NCBI GenBank assembly: GCA_050746125.1
Contig: JBOGKX010000083.1
Span: forward strand, 1 to 64,000
Length of the DNA stretch: 64,000 nt
Source of the DNA: JAJPKR01 sp050746125
GTDB taxonomy: Bacteria; Acidobacteriota; Terriglobia; Terriglobales; SCQP01
Direction: 5' to 3'
Below are positions 42,284 through 51,706 of this stretch, in pieces. Every line of letters starts with the position of its first letter. Position 1 is the stretch's first letter. A program made the position numbers and the translations under genes. Below the pieces are notes generated by a model. That model was not told the origin of the DNA. It saw nothing but the letters and a program-made list of their open reading frames with translations, and ran no database searches.

Positions 42284-43111
42284 ATGGGCACGCTGGCCTT
42301 GATCGGCAAGGCGCTCGTCGCGGCCCTGGAAAGCGGCCTGCTAGACGCCGCCGCCGCCCTCGCCTACTACTTTCTCTTCGCCCTCTTTCCGCTGGTGCTG
42401 TTTTTGGCCACGCTGCTTAATTTGGCTCACATGTCGGGGTTCATCGGCGGAGTCATAGCCTCTCTGAGCCGCAGCCTGCCAGCGGGGGCGGCGCAGCTGG
42501 TGCGCGAGCAGTTGACGGCGGTATTGGGCACGCGCCACCTCGGTCTGTTCAGTCTCGGCGTCGCGCTAACCATCTATTCCGCCTCGATGGGTTTTTCGGG
42601 CGTGATCTCCGCACTCAATCGCGCTTATCAAGCGCGCGAGACGCGCTCCTACGCGCACGTCACTGGATTGGCGCTGCTGATGACCCTGACCGCGGGCGCT
42701 TTGATGGCGCTGGGCCTGTTTTTTCTCACCTTGAGCGAGCGAGTGCTGGCGGTGTTGGCCGGCAAGGTGCGATTGGGTCCGGTGCTGGAGGTGACCTGGC
42801 CGGTGATTCGTTGGGGCGCCGTGGCGGGCTTCTTCATCTTGGCCATTGCTTTGCTGTATCGCTGGGCGCCGAATCTGCCGCGCGAACGCCGCCCGCTTTG
42901 GCCGGGCGCGCTGTTTGCCTTCGTGATCTGGATCTTGATCTCGGCGCTGCTGGCCGCCTATATCGCCCATTTGGGCAACTATTCCGCCCTGTACGGCTCG
43001 TTGGGCGCCGTCATCGCCCTGATGTTGTGGTTTTACTTTTTGGCCTTCGCGTTGCTGCTCGGCGCCGAGTTCGACAGCCAATTGGCGAACTCCCGCGCCG
43101 CCGCCAAGTAA
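42284..43111 (+). CDS. YihY/virulence factor BrkB family membrane protein
   Basis: The 275-residue protein has six hydrophobic segments and the family motifs DAAAALAYYFLFALFPLVLF, YSASMGFSGVISALNRAYQ, LLYRWAPNLPRERRPLWPGA and FYFLAFALLLGAEFDSQL. This UPF0761 family has no confirmed activity; earlier RNase BN naming is wrong. It starts 21 nt after moaB and ends the purA-to-yihY run. It is convergent with maf. Confidence 0.9.
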   Translation: MGTLALIGKALVAALESGLLDAAAALAYYFLFALFPLVLFLATLLNLAHMSGFIGGVIASLSRSLPAGAAQLVREQLTAVLGTRHLGLFSLGVALTIYSASMGFSGVISALNRAYQARETRSYAHVTGLALLMTLTAGALMALGLFFLTLSERVLAVLAGKVRLGPVLEVTWPVIRWGAVAGFFILAIALLYRWAPNLPRERRPLWPGALFAFVIWILISALLAAYIAHLGNYSALYGSLGAVIALMLWFYFLAFALLLGAEFDSQLANSRAAAK

Positions 43112-43130
43112 ATAGCAGTGTGCGCGAGGA

Positions 43131-43706
43131 TCAGGGCGTGGCGCGGAGCAGATCGCGGAGCAGAGCGAGGGGCAGGCCAACGACATTGCTATAGCTGCCT
43201 TCGATCCGCGGGATGAACTGGCCGGCGCGGCCCTGGATGCCGTAAGCGCCGGCTTTGCCGCGCGGCTCGCCGCAGGCCACGTACGCGGCAATCTCGGCCT
43301 CGTCCAACGCCGCGAATTCGACCCGCGTGCAGTCGGCGGCGAGCGCAGCCGGCCGCGCCGGCCGAAGCAAGCAGACGCCGGTCCAGACCTCGTGGATGCG
43401 ACCGGATAAGCGGCGCAGCATCGCCGCCGCTTCGGCATTGTCGGCAGGCTTGCCCAGCAGCTCGCCGTCGAGCACGACGGTCGTGTCGGCGGCGAGCAAG
43501 GGCAGATCCGGGCGCGGCGCCGTCGACGCGGCGGCGCGCGCCTTGGCTTCCGCCAGACGAAGCACGTAGTCGCGCGCGCCTTCGTTCGGGAACGGGCTCT
43601 CGTCCACCTCGGCCGGGCACACGAGCACCCGCCAGCCCAAGCCTTCGAGCAGTTCGCGGCGGCGAGGCGAGGCGGAGGCCAGAACCAGGGTGTAAGCGGG
43701 GGACAT
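43131..43706 (-). CDS. maf: Maf family nucleoside triphosphate pyrophosphatase
   Basis: Maf proteins hydrolyse dTTP, UTP or modified nucleotides to monophosphates. The 191-residue protein has LVLASASPRRRELLEGLG, VDESPFPNEG, LLAADTTVVLDGELLGKP and the C-terminal GKAGAYGIQGRAGQFI. The Asp in AADTTV is the catalytic base. The ATG at 43706 (MSPAYT) was chosen; a frame to 43868 would extend into the divergent glycosyltransferase gene. The family is also linked to septum formation. Confidence 0.93.
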   Translation of the reverse strand: MSPAYTLVLASASPRRRELLEGLGWRVLVCPAEVDESPFPNEGARDYVLRLAEAKARAAASTAPRPDLPLLAADTTVVLDGELLGKPADNAEAAAMLRRLSGRIHEVWTGVCLLRPARPAALAADCTRVEFAALDEAEIAAYVACGEPRGKAGAYGIQGRAGQFIPRIEGSYSNVVGLPLALLRDLLRATP

Positions 43707-43779
43707 CGGTTCCACGGCGGCTGGGAGCAATCCATTACAATAAAGCTGCCGTCGCTGGCCTTCAACCCGGATCGCCGCA

Positions 43780-45429
43780 ATGTTGCCGTTCGCCATCTTG
43801 ACCGCTCTGGCGCCCCATGGCGGATGGCTGCAATACATGCGCCACCAGTGGTTCGATACCACCTTCACGATCGGGGCTTCGGGGCGACCGCTCTACGTCC
43901 CGAACGCCTTCGATCTGGCGCTGCTGATCCCCTATTTCGCCGTTCTGAGCATCTTGGCGTTTTACGGCTTCCACCGTTACGCGCTGGTGTTTCTCTATTA
44001 CAAGCACCGGCGGCGCAAGGCGGGCGCGCCGACCGAGCGCTTCACGGAGTTGCCGCGGGTCACGGTGCAACTGCCGCTCTATAACGAGCGCTATGTGGTG
44101 GAACGGCTGGTGGAAGCGGTCTGCCGGATTGACTATCCGCGCGAACGCCTGGAGATCCAGGTGCTCGACGATTCGACCGACGAGACGGTGGAGGTGGCGC
44201 GGGCGGTGGTCGAGCGCTGCGCGGCTCGCGGCGAGCCGGTGGTGCTGCGCCATCGCGACAATCGGCACGGCTTCAAGGCGGGGGCGCTGCAAGAGGGCAT
44301 GGCGGAGGCGCAGGGCGAGTTCATAGCCATCTTCGACGCCGACTTCGTGCCGCCGCCGGATTTCCTGCGCCGCACCATCGACTACTTCACCGATCCCAAG
44401 CTGGCGATGGTGCAGACGCGATGGGGCTACATCAATCGTGACTATTCCTGGCTGACCAAGATCGAGTCGATTCTCCTGGACGGCCATTTCGTGCTCGAGC
44501 ACGGAGCCCGGTACCGCACCGGCCTGTTTTTCAACTTCAACGGCACGGCCGGCATGTGGCGGCGCGCGGCGATCGAGGACGCGGGCGGCTGGCAACACGA
44601 CACGCTGACCGAAGATACCGACCTTTCCTATCGCGCGCAGCTGAAGGGGTGGCGCTTCCTGTATTTGCCCGACATTGAATGCCCGTCGGAGCTGCCAGCG
44701 GAGATGAACGCATTCAAAGTGCAGCAGGCGCGCTGGGCCAAGGGGCTCATTCAAACCTCGCGCAAGATTCTGCCGCGACTGCTGCGGCGCCGCGATCTCA
44801 GCCTCCACCAAAAGCTGGAGGCTTGGTGCCACCTCACCTCCAACATCTCCTACCCGCTGATGATCGTGCTCTGCGCCTTGCTGCTGCCGGCCATGATCGT
44901 GCGCTTCTACCAGGGCTGGTTTCAGATGTTGTACATCGACCTGCCGCTTTTCATCGCCGCCAGCTTCTCGATTTCGTCCTTCTACTTGGCGTCGCAGCGC
45001 GAGCTGTTTCCCCGCTCCTGGCCCAAAACTCTGTTCTTGATGCCGCTGGTGATGGCGGTGGGCATCGGCCTCACAGTCACCAACAGCCGCGCGGTGCTGG
45101 AGGCGCTACTGGGGATCAAGAGCTCGTTCAAGCGCACGCCGAAATTCCACATCGAATCACGGCGCGACCGGGTGGTGAGAAGCAAATACCGCCGCAAAAC
45201 GGGCTGGGCGCCGTTCCTCGAACTGGCGCTGGGAGCGGTCTTCGCCTGGGTGGTGTGGTACGCCTGGCAGAGCCAAAACTTGATTACCATCCCGTTTGTC
45301 CTGCTCTTTGTAGTCGGCTTTTGGACCACCGGGCTCGCCTCGATCTTCCAGGGACGGCTGCGGCGGCCGCGCCGCGCCGCGCCGCCGGCGGCCGAGGAGC
45401 CGCCCCAAGTGATCGCGCTGGGCGCCTGA
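43780..45429 (+). CDS. Cellulose-synthase-like family 2 glycosyltransferase, membrane-bound
   Basis: The 549-residue protein has a first TM (about 45-68) and a catalytic GT2 domain with TVQLPLYNERYV, LDDSTDET, FDADFVPPP, TEDTDLSYRA and QQARWAKG (the QxxRW motif of processive beta-glycan synthases). At least four C-terminal TMs follow. It probably polymerises a beta-linked glycan such as a glucan or mannan while extruding it, but the sugar is unknown. The ATG at 43780 was chosen. The GH15 glucoamylase gene follows after 38 nt. Confidence 0.9.
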   Translation: MLPFAILTALAPHGGWLQYMRHQWFDTTFTIGASGRPLYVPNAFDLALLIPYFAVLSILAFYGFHRYALVFLYYKHRRRKAGAPTERFTELPRVTVQLPLYNERYVVERLVEAVCRIDYPRERLEIQVLDDSTDETVEVARAVVERCAARGEPVVLRHRDNRHGFKAGALQEGMAEAQGEFIAIFDADFVPPPDFLRRTIDYFTDPKLAMVQTRWGYINRDYSWLTKIESILLDGHFVLEHGARYRTGLFFNFNGTAGMWRRAAIEDAGGWQHDTLTEDTDLSYRAQLKGWRFLYLPDIECPSELPAEMNAFKVQQARWAKGLIQTSRKILPRLLRRRDLSLHQKLEAWCHLTSNISYPLMIVLCALLLPAMIVRFYQGWFQMLYIDLPLFIAASFSISSFYLASQRELFPRSWPKTLFLMPLVMAVGIGLTVTNSRAVLEALLGIKSSFKRTPKFHIESRRDRVVRSKYRRKTGWAPFLELALGAVFAWVVWYAWQSQNLITIPFVLLFVVGFWTTGLASIFQGRLRRPRRAAPPAAEEPPQVIALGA

Positions 45430-45467
45430 TCCATGCGGCCGGCAATGACCTCGGGAACGTTCAAGCA

Positions 45468-47891
45468 ATGACCAATCATTTGCCGCTCTGCCGGCGCCCC
45501 GCCTTCGGCGCGCCCGGAATCGAGCCGCGCTGGACGCGCGGCGCAAAGGACGCGGTCGGTACCGCCTATTCCGCCCCGAGCCGGGTCTGGTTCACGATGG
45601 CCCAGGGAGTGGTGACGGAGGTCTATTACCCCACCATCGATCAGCCGCAGATCCGCGATCTGCAATACCTAGTGAGCGACGGCCGAGCCCTGTTCCACGA
45701 CGAGCGCCGGGAGACCGAGACGACGATCGCGCCGATATCCGAGGATGCGCTCGGCTATCGCGTCATCAACACCGATCGGTCGGGCGCATATCGCATCAAC
45801 AAGGAAATCATCACCGACCCGCATCAGAGCTGTCTGCTGATCGGCACCGAGTTCGTGCCTTTGCGCTCCGCGGGCAGCGTGCTGCGGCTTTTCGCCCTGC
45901 TCGCGCCGCATCTGGAGGTGGGCGGCTGGCACAACGACTTGCGGGTGGCGGATATCGCCGGCCGGCGCATGCTGGTGGGCCATAAGGGGCGCACGTGGCT
46001 GGTGCTGGGCGCCACCGTGCCATTCTTGCGCTGCTCCTGCGGATACGTGGGCGCGAGCGACGGTTGGACCGACCTGGCCGAAGATTTTCGTCTCGACTGG
46101 CAATTCGACTGCGCCTTGGACGGCAACGTCGCCGGCATCGCCGAGCTCGATCTCGACAAGCGTCGCGACTTCACCCTCGGGCTCGCCTTCGGCCACTCCT
46201 TGCACAGCGCCGCGAATACGCTGCTGCAAGCGCTCGACGCTCCCTTCGCCGAGTCGCGGGAGCGTTTCGTCGAACAATGGCGGCGCGCCGGCGTGCATCG
46301 CCTCGACCTCGGCGCCGAGAGCGGCGACGGCGGCGCGCTCAGCCGGCGCAGCGTGCAGCTGATACAGGCGCACGAGGACAAGACGTTTCCCGGCGCCATC
46401 ATCGCCTCGATGAGCATTCCCTGGGGCGAAGTCAAAAGCGACGACGACCTGGGCGGCTACCACTTGGTGTGGACGCGCGACATGGTCAAGAGCGCCACCG
46501 GCCTGCTGGCGGCTGGCTACACCGAGACCGCGCGGCGGGCGCTGATTTACTTGGCGACTTCGCAGCGCGACGACGGCGGCTTCTTCCAAAACTTTTGGAT
46601 CGACGGGCAGCCCTATTGGCGGGGAGAACAGCTCGACGAGGCCGCGTTCCCCATCGTCCTCGCCTCGCGACTCGAGCGGATGGGGACGCTAGGCGGCTTC
46701 GATCCTTATCCGATGGTGTTGCGCGCGGCTGGGTTTCTCATTGCTTTCGGGCCGGTAACGCCGCAAGAGCGGTGGGAGGAGTGCAGCGGCTATTCGCCCT
46801 CGACGCTGGCGGCGCTTATTGCCGCGCTCACCTGCGCCGCCAACATGGCGCGCGAGCGTGGCGATTCCGCCGCCGCCGGACTGATCCAAAGCTACGCCGA
46901 CTTTCTCAACGCTCATTTGGAAGGCTGGACGGTTACCCGCGCCGGCAGCCTCGTGGCCGGTTTGCCCCAGCATTACATTCGCATCCTACCGGTGCGGCCG
47001 GGCGCGGCCGAACCGGACGGACCCTACGAAGACGCGGTCCTGCAATTAGCCAACCGCGGCCCCGGCGAGCAAAGCCGCTTCTTGGCCCGCGAGATCGTGG
47101 ACGGTGGCTTTCTGGAACTCGTGCGCTACGGCATTCGCCGCGCCGACGATCCCGTGATCGCCGATAGCGTGCGGGTGCTGGACGCGGTGCTCAGGTTCGA
47201 GACGCCGTTCGGGCCGGTGTGGCGCCGCTACAACCACGACGGTTACGGGCAGCGCAACGACGGCGGACCGTATCAAGGCTGGGGGCAAGGACGCAGTTGG
47301 CCGCTGCTGAGCGGCGAGCGCGGGCATTATGAATTGGCGGCGGGGCGATCGCCCGACCCCTATATTCGCGCTCTCGAGCAGTTTGCGGCCGGTTGCGAGC
47401 TGTTGCCGGAGCAGGTATGGGACCGGCCCGATTTGCCGGAAAAGTTCATGTACTTTGGCCGGCCCACCGGCTCGGCCATGCCGTTGATGTGGGCGCATTC
47501 GGAATATCTCAAGCTATTGCGCTCGCGGCGCGATGGCGTGGTTTTCGACCGCCTTCCTGGCGTGGCCGAGCGCTACGCGGCGGGGCTGGCCCCCAAGCAG
47601 CCGGAAGAGTTCTGGAGCTTCAACTACCCCAACCCGCGCGTGCCGGCCGGCGGCACGGTGTGCATACCGGCGCGGGAGCCCTTTCTGCTGCACTGGAGCG
47701 CCGACGAGTGGCACACCGTGCACGACACGCAAGCCGCAGCCACGCCGCTCGGCCTCTACGTGGCCCGCGTCAATGTTCCCGCCGGCACGTCCGGCCATCT
47801 GCGGTTTACTTTCCATTGGACCGCACCCGACCGTTGGGAGGGGCGCGATTTCGCCATGGCGGTCGTGTTAGCGCGGGGCGACCGCGGCTGA
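45468..47891 (+). CDS. Glycoside hydrolase family 15 glucoamylase / glucodextranase-like
   Basis: The 807-residue enzyme has an N-terminal beta domain (KDAVGTAYSAPSRVWFTMAQ, VTEVYYPTIDQPQIRDL). The (alpha/alpha)6 barrel carries YHLVWTRDMVKSATG, DDGGFFQNFWIDGQPYW, QLDEAAFPIVLA (likely general acid Glu) and MPLMWAHSEYLKLL (likely general base Glu). A C-terminal beta domain follows. There is no signal peptide, so it acts in the cytoplasm, unlike secreted fungal glucoamylases. The ATG at 45468 starts MTNHLPL; the open frame extends far upstream only as a shadow of the glycosyltransferase gene. Confidence 0.93.
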   Translation: MTNHLPLCRRPAFGAPGIEPRWTRGAKDAVGTAYSAPSRVWFTMAQGVVTEVYYPTIDQPQIRDLQYLVSDGRALFHDERRETETTIAPISEDALGYRVINTDRSGAYRINKEIITDPHQSCLLIGTEFVPLRSAGSVLRLFALLAPHLEVGGWHNDLRVADIAGRRMLVGHKGRTWLVLGATVPFLRCSCGYVGASDGWTDLAEDFRLDWQFDCALDGNVAGIAELDLDKRRDFTLGLAFGHSLHSAANTLLQALDAPFAESRERFVEQWRRAGVHRLDLGAESGDGGALSRRSVQLIQAHEDKTFPGAIIASMSIPWGEVKSDDDLGGYHLVWTRDMVKSATGLLAAGYTETARRALIYLATSQRDDGGFFQNFWIDGQPYWRGEQLDEAAFPIVLASRLERMGTLGGFDPYPMVLRAAGFLIAFGPVTPQERWEECSGYSPSTLAALIAALTCAANMARERGDSAAAGLIQSYADFLNAHLEGWTVTRAGSLVAGLPQHYIRILPVRPGAAEPDGPYEDAVLQLANRGPGEQSRFLAREIVDGGFLELVRYGIRRADDPVIADSVRVLDAVLRFETPFGPVWRRYNHDGYGQRNDGGPYQGWGQGRSWPLLSGERGHYELAAGRSPDPYIRALEQFAAGCELLPEQVWDRPDLPEKFMYFGRPTGSAMPLMWAHSEYLKLLRSRRDGVVFDRLPGVAERYAAGLAPKQPEEFWSFNYPNPRVPAGGTVCIPAREPFLLHWSADEWHTVHDTQAAATPLGLYVARVNVPAGTSGHLRFTFHWTAPDRWEGRDFAMAVVLARGDRG

Positions 47892-47930
47892 ATCGAGCCG
47901 GCAACCGGGCAGCGGTACACTGATGAAGAA

Positions 47931-48455
47931 ATGCGAGCCGCGGGGCCGAAATTTGGGCTGCTGGCGCTGGCTTTGGCGCTGGCGGGATGTTCGGGACGCG
48001 CCCGCCCCGGCCAGCCGGCGCCCGATTTTTCGCTGACCACGGCCGAGGGCCGGCGAGTGACGCTGGCCAGTTATCGCGGCCAGGTACTGGTGCTCGACTT
48101 TTGGGCTTCGTGGTGCCCGCCCTGCATCGAGGAGGCGCCGGCGCTCGATTCGTTGGCGGCGAAGTTGGCGGAGCAGCCGGTCAAAATATTGGCGGTTTCC
48201 ATCGACACCGATCCGGGCGCGTATCGCCGCTTCCTGCTTGCCTACCATGTGCCCTTCGCCACCGCGCGCGATCCCAGCGCGGCCCTCATGCACCGGTACG
48301 GAACGGTCAAGATCCCGGAAACCTACATCATCGATGCACACGGCAAAGTCGCGCGCAAGATCGTGGGCGCAATGGATTGGAGCTCGCCGGCCATGGTCGC
48401 CTACCTCAAAGACCTTGCGAATGGCGGCGTGAACGGCTCCCTGGCGCGCCGCTAA
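47931..48455 (+). CDS. TlpA-like thiol-disulfide lipoprotein
   Basis: The 174-residue protein has a lipoprotein signal peptide with lipobox LAGC (Cys20). A thioredoxin-fold domain follows: FSLTTAEGRRVTL, active site WASWCPPCIEE (Cys62, Cys65) and the cis-Pro segment IPETYIID. It is likely anchored to the outer leaflet of the inner membrane or to the outer membrane, with a role in periplasmic thiol reduction or cytochrome maturation. It lies 39 nt after the GH15 gene and 19 nt before a glycosyltransferase. Confidence 0.93.
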   Translation: MRAAGPKFGLLALALALAGCSGRARPGQPAPDFSLTTAEGRRVTLASYRGQVLVLDFWASWCPPCIEEAPALDSLAAKLAEQPVKILAVSIDTDPGAYRRFLLAYHVPFATARDPSAALMHRYGTVKIPETYIIDAHGKVARKIVGAMDWSSPAMVAYLKDLANGGVNGSLARR

Positions 48456-48474
48456 AACGACGCGGCACCGAGTC

Positions 48475-49467
48475 ATGCTGCCCATCGCCATTCTGATTCC
48501 GGCGCGCAACGAGGAGGCCAACCTGGAGGCGTGCCTGGCCGCCGCTTGCGCCAGCCCGGCGGCGGAAATCTGCGTTGCCGACGACGGCTCGACGGATGCC
48601 ACCGCCGCCATTGCCGCGCGCTGGGCGGAGGGCGACGACCGGGTGCGCTATTTGGCCGTGCCCGATCCGCCCCCGGGTTGGGCCGGCAAGAACCACGCGC
48701 TGTGGCGGGCGGCGGCCACCACGCGGCAGGATTGGTTGCTGTTTCTGGATGCGGATACGCGCTTGTTGCCCGGCGGTTTGGAACGGGCCTGGCGGCAAAT
48801 CGAAGAAGGGAGCTGGGCGGCGCTTTCGCTCTCGCCCGGGCAAGAAGCCAGCGGTTGGGCGGAGCGGGCGGTGCAGGCGAGGATCTTCGATCTGCTCGAC
48901 GGCCGCTTTCCGCGGGCGCGGGTCAACGATCCGGCAGACGCCTGTGCGGCCGCCAACGGCCAATTCATCTTGATCCGGCGCGCGGCTTATTTCCAAGTGG
49001 GCGGTCACGCCGCCATCGCCGGCGACTGGCTGGAAGACGTGGCGTTGGCGCGCCTCATCAAGGCGGCGGGCTTGCCTTATCGCTTTCTCGACGGGCGCGA
49101 CTATGCCCGTACGCGCATGTATCGGAACTGGGAAGAGTTGTGGGCGGGCTGGGGAAAGAATTTTGTCGCCCTGTTTGGCCCGCTCCGCTTCACCGCCGCG
49201 CTGCCGCTGCTGCTGCCCTGGGCCGCCGTCGCGGTTGGCGTCGCCGGCGGCGCGACGCGGCGGCCAATTCCGGTCGCGCTGGCGGCAGCTTATCTGTTTT
49301 TCGAGCACGCTCGCTATGCGCGGCGGCAGCGGCGCGCGGGCCGCGGCGGCGCGGCCGCGCTGCTGCCGGCCAATGCGCTGGTGCTAGCGCTTTGGTGGGC
49401 GGCGGCGGGTACGGAGGGCAGGCGGTGGAAGGGCCGGGCCGCGCCCGCTCGACGGGCAGTACCATAG
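48475..49467 (+). CDS. Glycosyltransferase family 2, membrane-associated
   Basis: The 330-residue protein has a GT-A fold with ILIPARNEEANLEACL, VADDGSTDA, GWAGKNHALW and LFLDADTRLLPGG. An acceptor-region motif GDWLEDVALARLIKAAG precedes C-terminal hydrophobic helices (about 240-310). It resembles CrtQ-like or hopanoid/carotenoid-associated glycosyltransferases, but donor and acceptor are unknown. It ends 5 nt before folE. Confidence 0.85.
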   Translation: MLPIAILIPARNEEANLEACLAAACASPAAEICVADDGSTDATAAIAARWAEGDDRVRYLAVPDPPPGWAGKNHALWRAAATTRQDWLLFLDADTRLLPGGLERAWRQIEEGSWAALSLSPGQEASGWAERAVQARIFDLLDGRFPRARVNDPADACAAANGQFILIRRAAYFQVGGHAAIAGDWLEDVALARLIKAAGLPYRFLDGRDYARTRMYRNWEELWAGWGKNFVALFGPLRFTAALPLLLPWAAVAVGVAGGATRRPIPVALAAAYLFFEHARYARRQRRAGRGGAAALLPANALVLALWWAAAGTEGRRWKGRAAPARRAVP

Positions 49468-49472
49468 GAGAC

Positions 49473-50072
49473 ATGGCGAAAGTCGATGTGGCGCCCGTAG
49501 GGCTGGAAGATCCCTCGACCTACGAATTGGTGCGAGAGCTAGTCGCGCGCATGGGCGACGATCCGGCCCGAGAAGGGCTGTCGCGAACGCCCGAGCGCGT
49601 CACCAAGTCGCTGGCCTATCTGACCAGCGGCTACCGCGTCGATCTCAAGCAGCTTCTGCATGGCGCGCTGTTTTCGGTGGCGTACGACGAGATGGTGATC
49701 GTCAAGGACATCGAAGTCTTCAGCCTTTGCGAGCATCACCTGCTGCCGTTTTTCGGCCGCTGCCACATCGCGTACCTGCCCGATGGCAAGGTGATCGGGC
49801 TGAGTAAGATGCCGCGCATCGTGGATGTCTTCGCGCGCCGCTTGCAGGTGCAGGAACGGCTGACGACGCAGATCGCCGAGACGATTCAAGACCTGATCCA
49901 TCCCCAGGGCGTGGGCGTAGTCGTCGAGGCGCGGCATTTGTGCATGATGATGCGCGGGGTGGAGAAGCAGCACTCCTCCGCCGTCACCTCGGCCATGCTG
50001 GGCCAATTCCGCACCTGCACGGAGACGCGCAATGAGTTCCTATCGCTGATCCGCGCCGGCAATCACGTCTAA
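49473..50072 (+). CDS. folE: GTP cyclohydrolase I
   Basis: FolE makes 7,8-dihydroneopterin triphosphate, the entry to folate and also the source of preQ0 for queuosine. The 199-residue enzyme has GLSRTPERVTKS and the zinc/catalytic motif FSLCEHHLLPFFG (Cys86, His88, His89). GLSKMPRIVDVFARR, GVGVVVEARHLCMMMRG and the C-terminal TRNEFLSLI complete it. The ATG at 49473 follows TAGGAG. Its position 14 nt before tgt suggests a link to queuosine supply. Confidence 0.95.
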   Translation: MAKVDVAPVGLEDPSTYELVRELVARMGDDPAREGLSRTPERVTKSLAYLTSGYRVDLKQLLHGALFSVAYDEMVIVKDIEVFSLCEHHLLPFFGRCHIAYLPDGKVIGLSKMPRIVDVFARRLQVQERLTTQIAETIQDLIHPQGVGVVVEARHLCMMMRGVEKQHSSAVTSAMLGQFRTCTETRNEFLSLIRAGNHV

Positions 50073-50086
50073 ACAGCGCGGCAGTC

Positions 50087-51244
50087 ATGGGGGAATTTCG
50101 CTTTGAGGTCTTGGCGCGCGACCCGGCGACGGGGGCGCGGCGCGGGCGGCTGCACACGCCGCACGGGACGATCGAGACGCCGGCATTCATGCCGGTGGGG
50201 ACGCGGGCCACGGTCAAGGCCGCCGGCCAAGCCGAGCTCGAAGCGCTCGGCGCGGAGATCGTCCTAGCCAACACCTACCACCTCTTTCTGCGGCCGGGAC
50301 ACGAACTGGTCCGCGACTTGGGCGGGCTGCACGGCTTCATGAGCTGGCCGCGGCCGATTCTCACCGACAGCGGCGGCTACCAGGTATTCAGTCTGGCGGC
50401 GCTGGCCCGGGTGGGGGAAGAGGGCGTGACCTTTCGCTCGCACCTGGACGGCGCGGCGCACCGCTTCACGCCGGAGTTGGCGATGGAGGTGCAAATGGCG
50501 CTGGGCGCCGACGTCGTGATGGCCTTCGACGAATGCACATCCTATCCCGCCGACGAGACCGCCGCGCGCCGCTCGATGGAGCGCACATTGCGCTGGGCGG
50601 AACGCTGTCGGCGTGCCTGGCTGGACGCCGACCGAGGCGGGTCCGTCCCGCGCGGCGCGGCGCCGGCGTATAAGCAGGCGCTGTTCGGCATCGTGCAGGG
50701 CGGGATGCATGAATCCTTGCGGCAGGAGTGCGCGGCGCGACTGATCGAACTCGATCTGCCCGGCTACGCCATCGGTGGCCTTTCGGTGGGCGAGCCGCGA
50801 GCGCTGACGGCTAACATTGCGGCGGCGACGGCGCCGCGGTTGCCGGCCGACCGGCCGCGTTACCTGATGGGCGTGGGCCGGCCCGAGGAGCTAATTCACT
50901 TTGTGGGATTGGGCCTCGACCTTTTCGACTGCGTCTTGCCCACCCGCAACGCGCGCAACGGCGTACTGTTCACCTCGCAGGGCAAGATTGCCATTAAGAA
51001 TGCCGTTTATGCACGCGACGAGGGGCCGCTCGATCCGGCCTGCGGCTGCATGGTCTGCCGCCGTTATAGCCGCGCCTACTTACGCCACTTGTTCCAGAGC
51101 GGGGAAGTGCTGGCCGCGGTCCTGAATACCCATCACAACCTGCACCACTACCTTGACACCATGCGGCGAGTCCGTCATGCTATCGAGCTTGGGGAGTTTC
51201 TCCCCATGTACACTGCCGCTGGTGGCAGCTTGGTGACGCCCTAG
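50087..51244 (+). CDS. tgt: tRNA-guanine transglycosylase
   Basis: Tgt exchanges guanine 34 of GUN-anticodon tRNAs for preQ1. The 385-residue enzyme has FMPVGTRATVKA, VLANTYHLFLRPG, ILTDSGGYQVFSL (nucleophile region, Asp94), GIVQGGMHESLR, DCVLPTRNARNG and the zinc ligands in CGCMVCRRYSRAYLRHL. The ATG at 50087 is used. Queuosine pathway partner QueF is at 2.6 kb and FolE is directly upstream. yajC follows after 127 nt, a common arrangement in bacteria. Confidence 0.96.
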   Translation: MGEFRFEVLARDPATGARRGRLHTPHGTIETPAFMPVGTRATVKAAGQAELEALGAEIVLANTYHLFLRPGHELVRDLGGLHGFMSWPRPILTDSGGYQVFSLAALARVGEEGVTFRSHLDGAAHRFTPELAMEVQMALGADVVMAFDECTSYPADETAARRSMERTLRWAERCRRAWLDADRGGSVPRGAAPAYKQALFGIVQGGMHESLRQECAARLIELDLPGYAIGGLSVGEPRALTANIAAATAPRLPADRPRYLMGVGRPEELIHFVGLGLDLFDCVLPTRNARNGVLFTSQGKIAIKNAVYARDEGPLDPACGCMVCRRYSRAYLRHLFQSGEVLAAVLNTHHNLHHYLDTMRRVRHAIELGEFLPMYTAAGGSLVTP

Positions 51245-51371
51245 GGCCGAGCCGGCATCCCCTGCCGGCGATGGAAGCCGCGACGGCCCGGAACCCGGAG
51301 CTCCTCGCAAGGGAGACGGCTGCGAGGGCGGCGGGTGGGCAGTGAACTCTTGAAGCTGAGGATCGAAGCAG

Positions 51372-51686
51372 TTGTTCAGCGCTCTTCCCAGCCTTTTGGC
51401 GCAATCCGCGCCCGCGGGCGGCAACTCGGTCGGTTTGTTCATGATCGTGGCCGTCTTCGCGATCTTTTATTTTCTTCTCATCCTGCCCGCGCAGCGGCGG
51501 CAGCGGCGGATGCAGCAGATGCACCGGGCGCTGAAAAACGGCGATCGCGTGATCACCACCGGCGGCCTACGCGGCACCATCGTCAGCGTCAAGGAAGATT
51601 CCATCCACCTGCGCATCCCTCCCGACCAATTGAAGATGGAGGTGATGCGGAGCGCCGTGACGCAGGTGGAAGGGCAGGATAAATAG
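51372..51686 (+). CDS. yajC: Preprotein translocase subunit YajC
   Basis: The 104-residue protein has a short periplasmic start (MFSALPSLLAQS), one TM (about 20-40: VGLFMIVAVFAIFYFLLIL) and the cytoplasmic motif RALKNGDRVITTGGLRGTIVSV. It associates with SecD/SecF. The start is TTG at 51372, and no ATG is available nearby. It lies 20 nt before secD. Confidence 0.93.
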   Translation: MFSALPSLLAQSAPAGGNSVGLFMIVAVFAIFYFLLILPAQRRQRRMQQMHRALKNGDRVITTGGLRGTIVSVKEDSIHLRIPPDQLKMEVMRSAVTQVEGQDK

Positions 51687-51706
51687 AGGTAGAGAAGCCA
51701 CTCGCC

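Noticed and set aside
43736..43741. TACAAT as a promoter for the glycosyltransferase at 43780
   Set aside because: No -35 element at a usable distance; a single -10-like hexamer in this composition is weak evidence.
44679..45467. Upstream extension of the GH15 frame by 263 codons
   Set aside because: It lies entirely within the glycosyltransferase gene in another frame and shows no family similarity. The ATG at 45468 gives a normal GH15 N-terminus.
51250..51272. GCCGGC/GCCGGC hairpin after tgt as a terminator
   Set aside because: There is no T-run and yajC, a usual operon partner, follows on the same strand, so a terminator is not supported.
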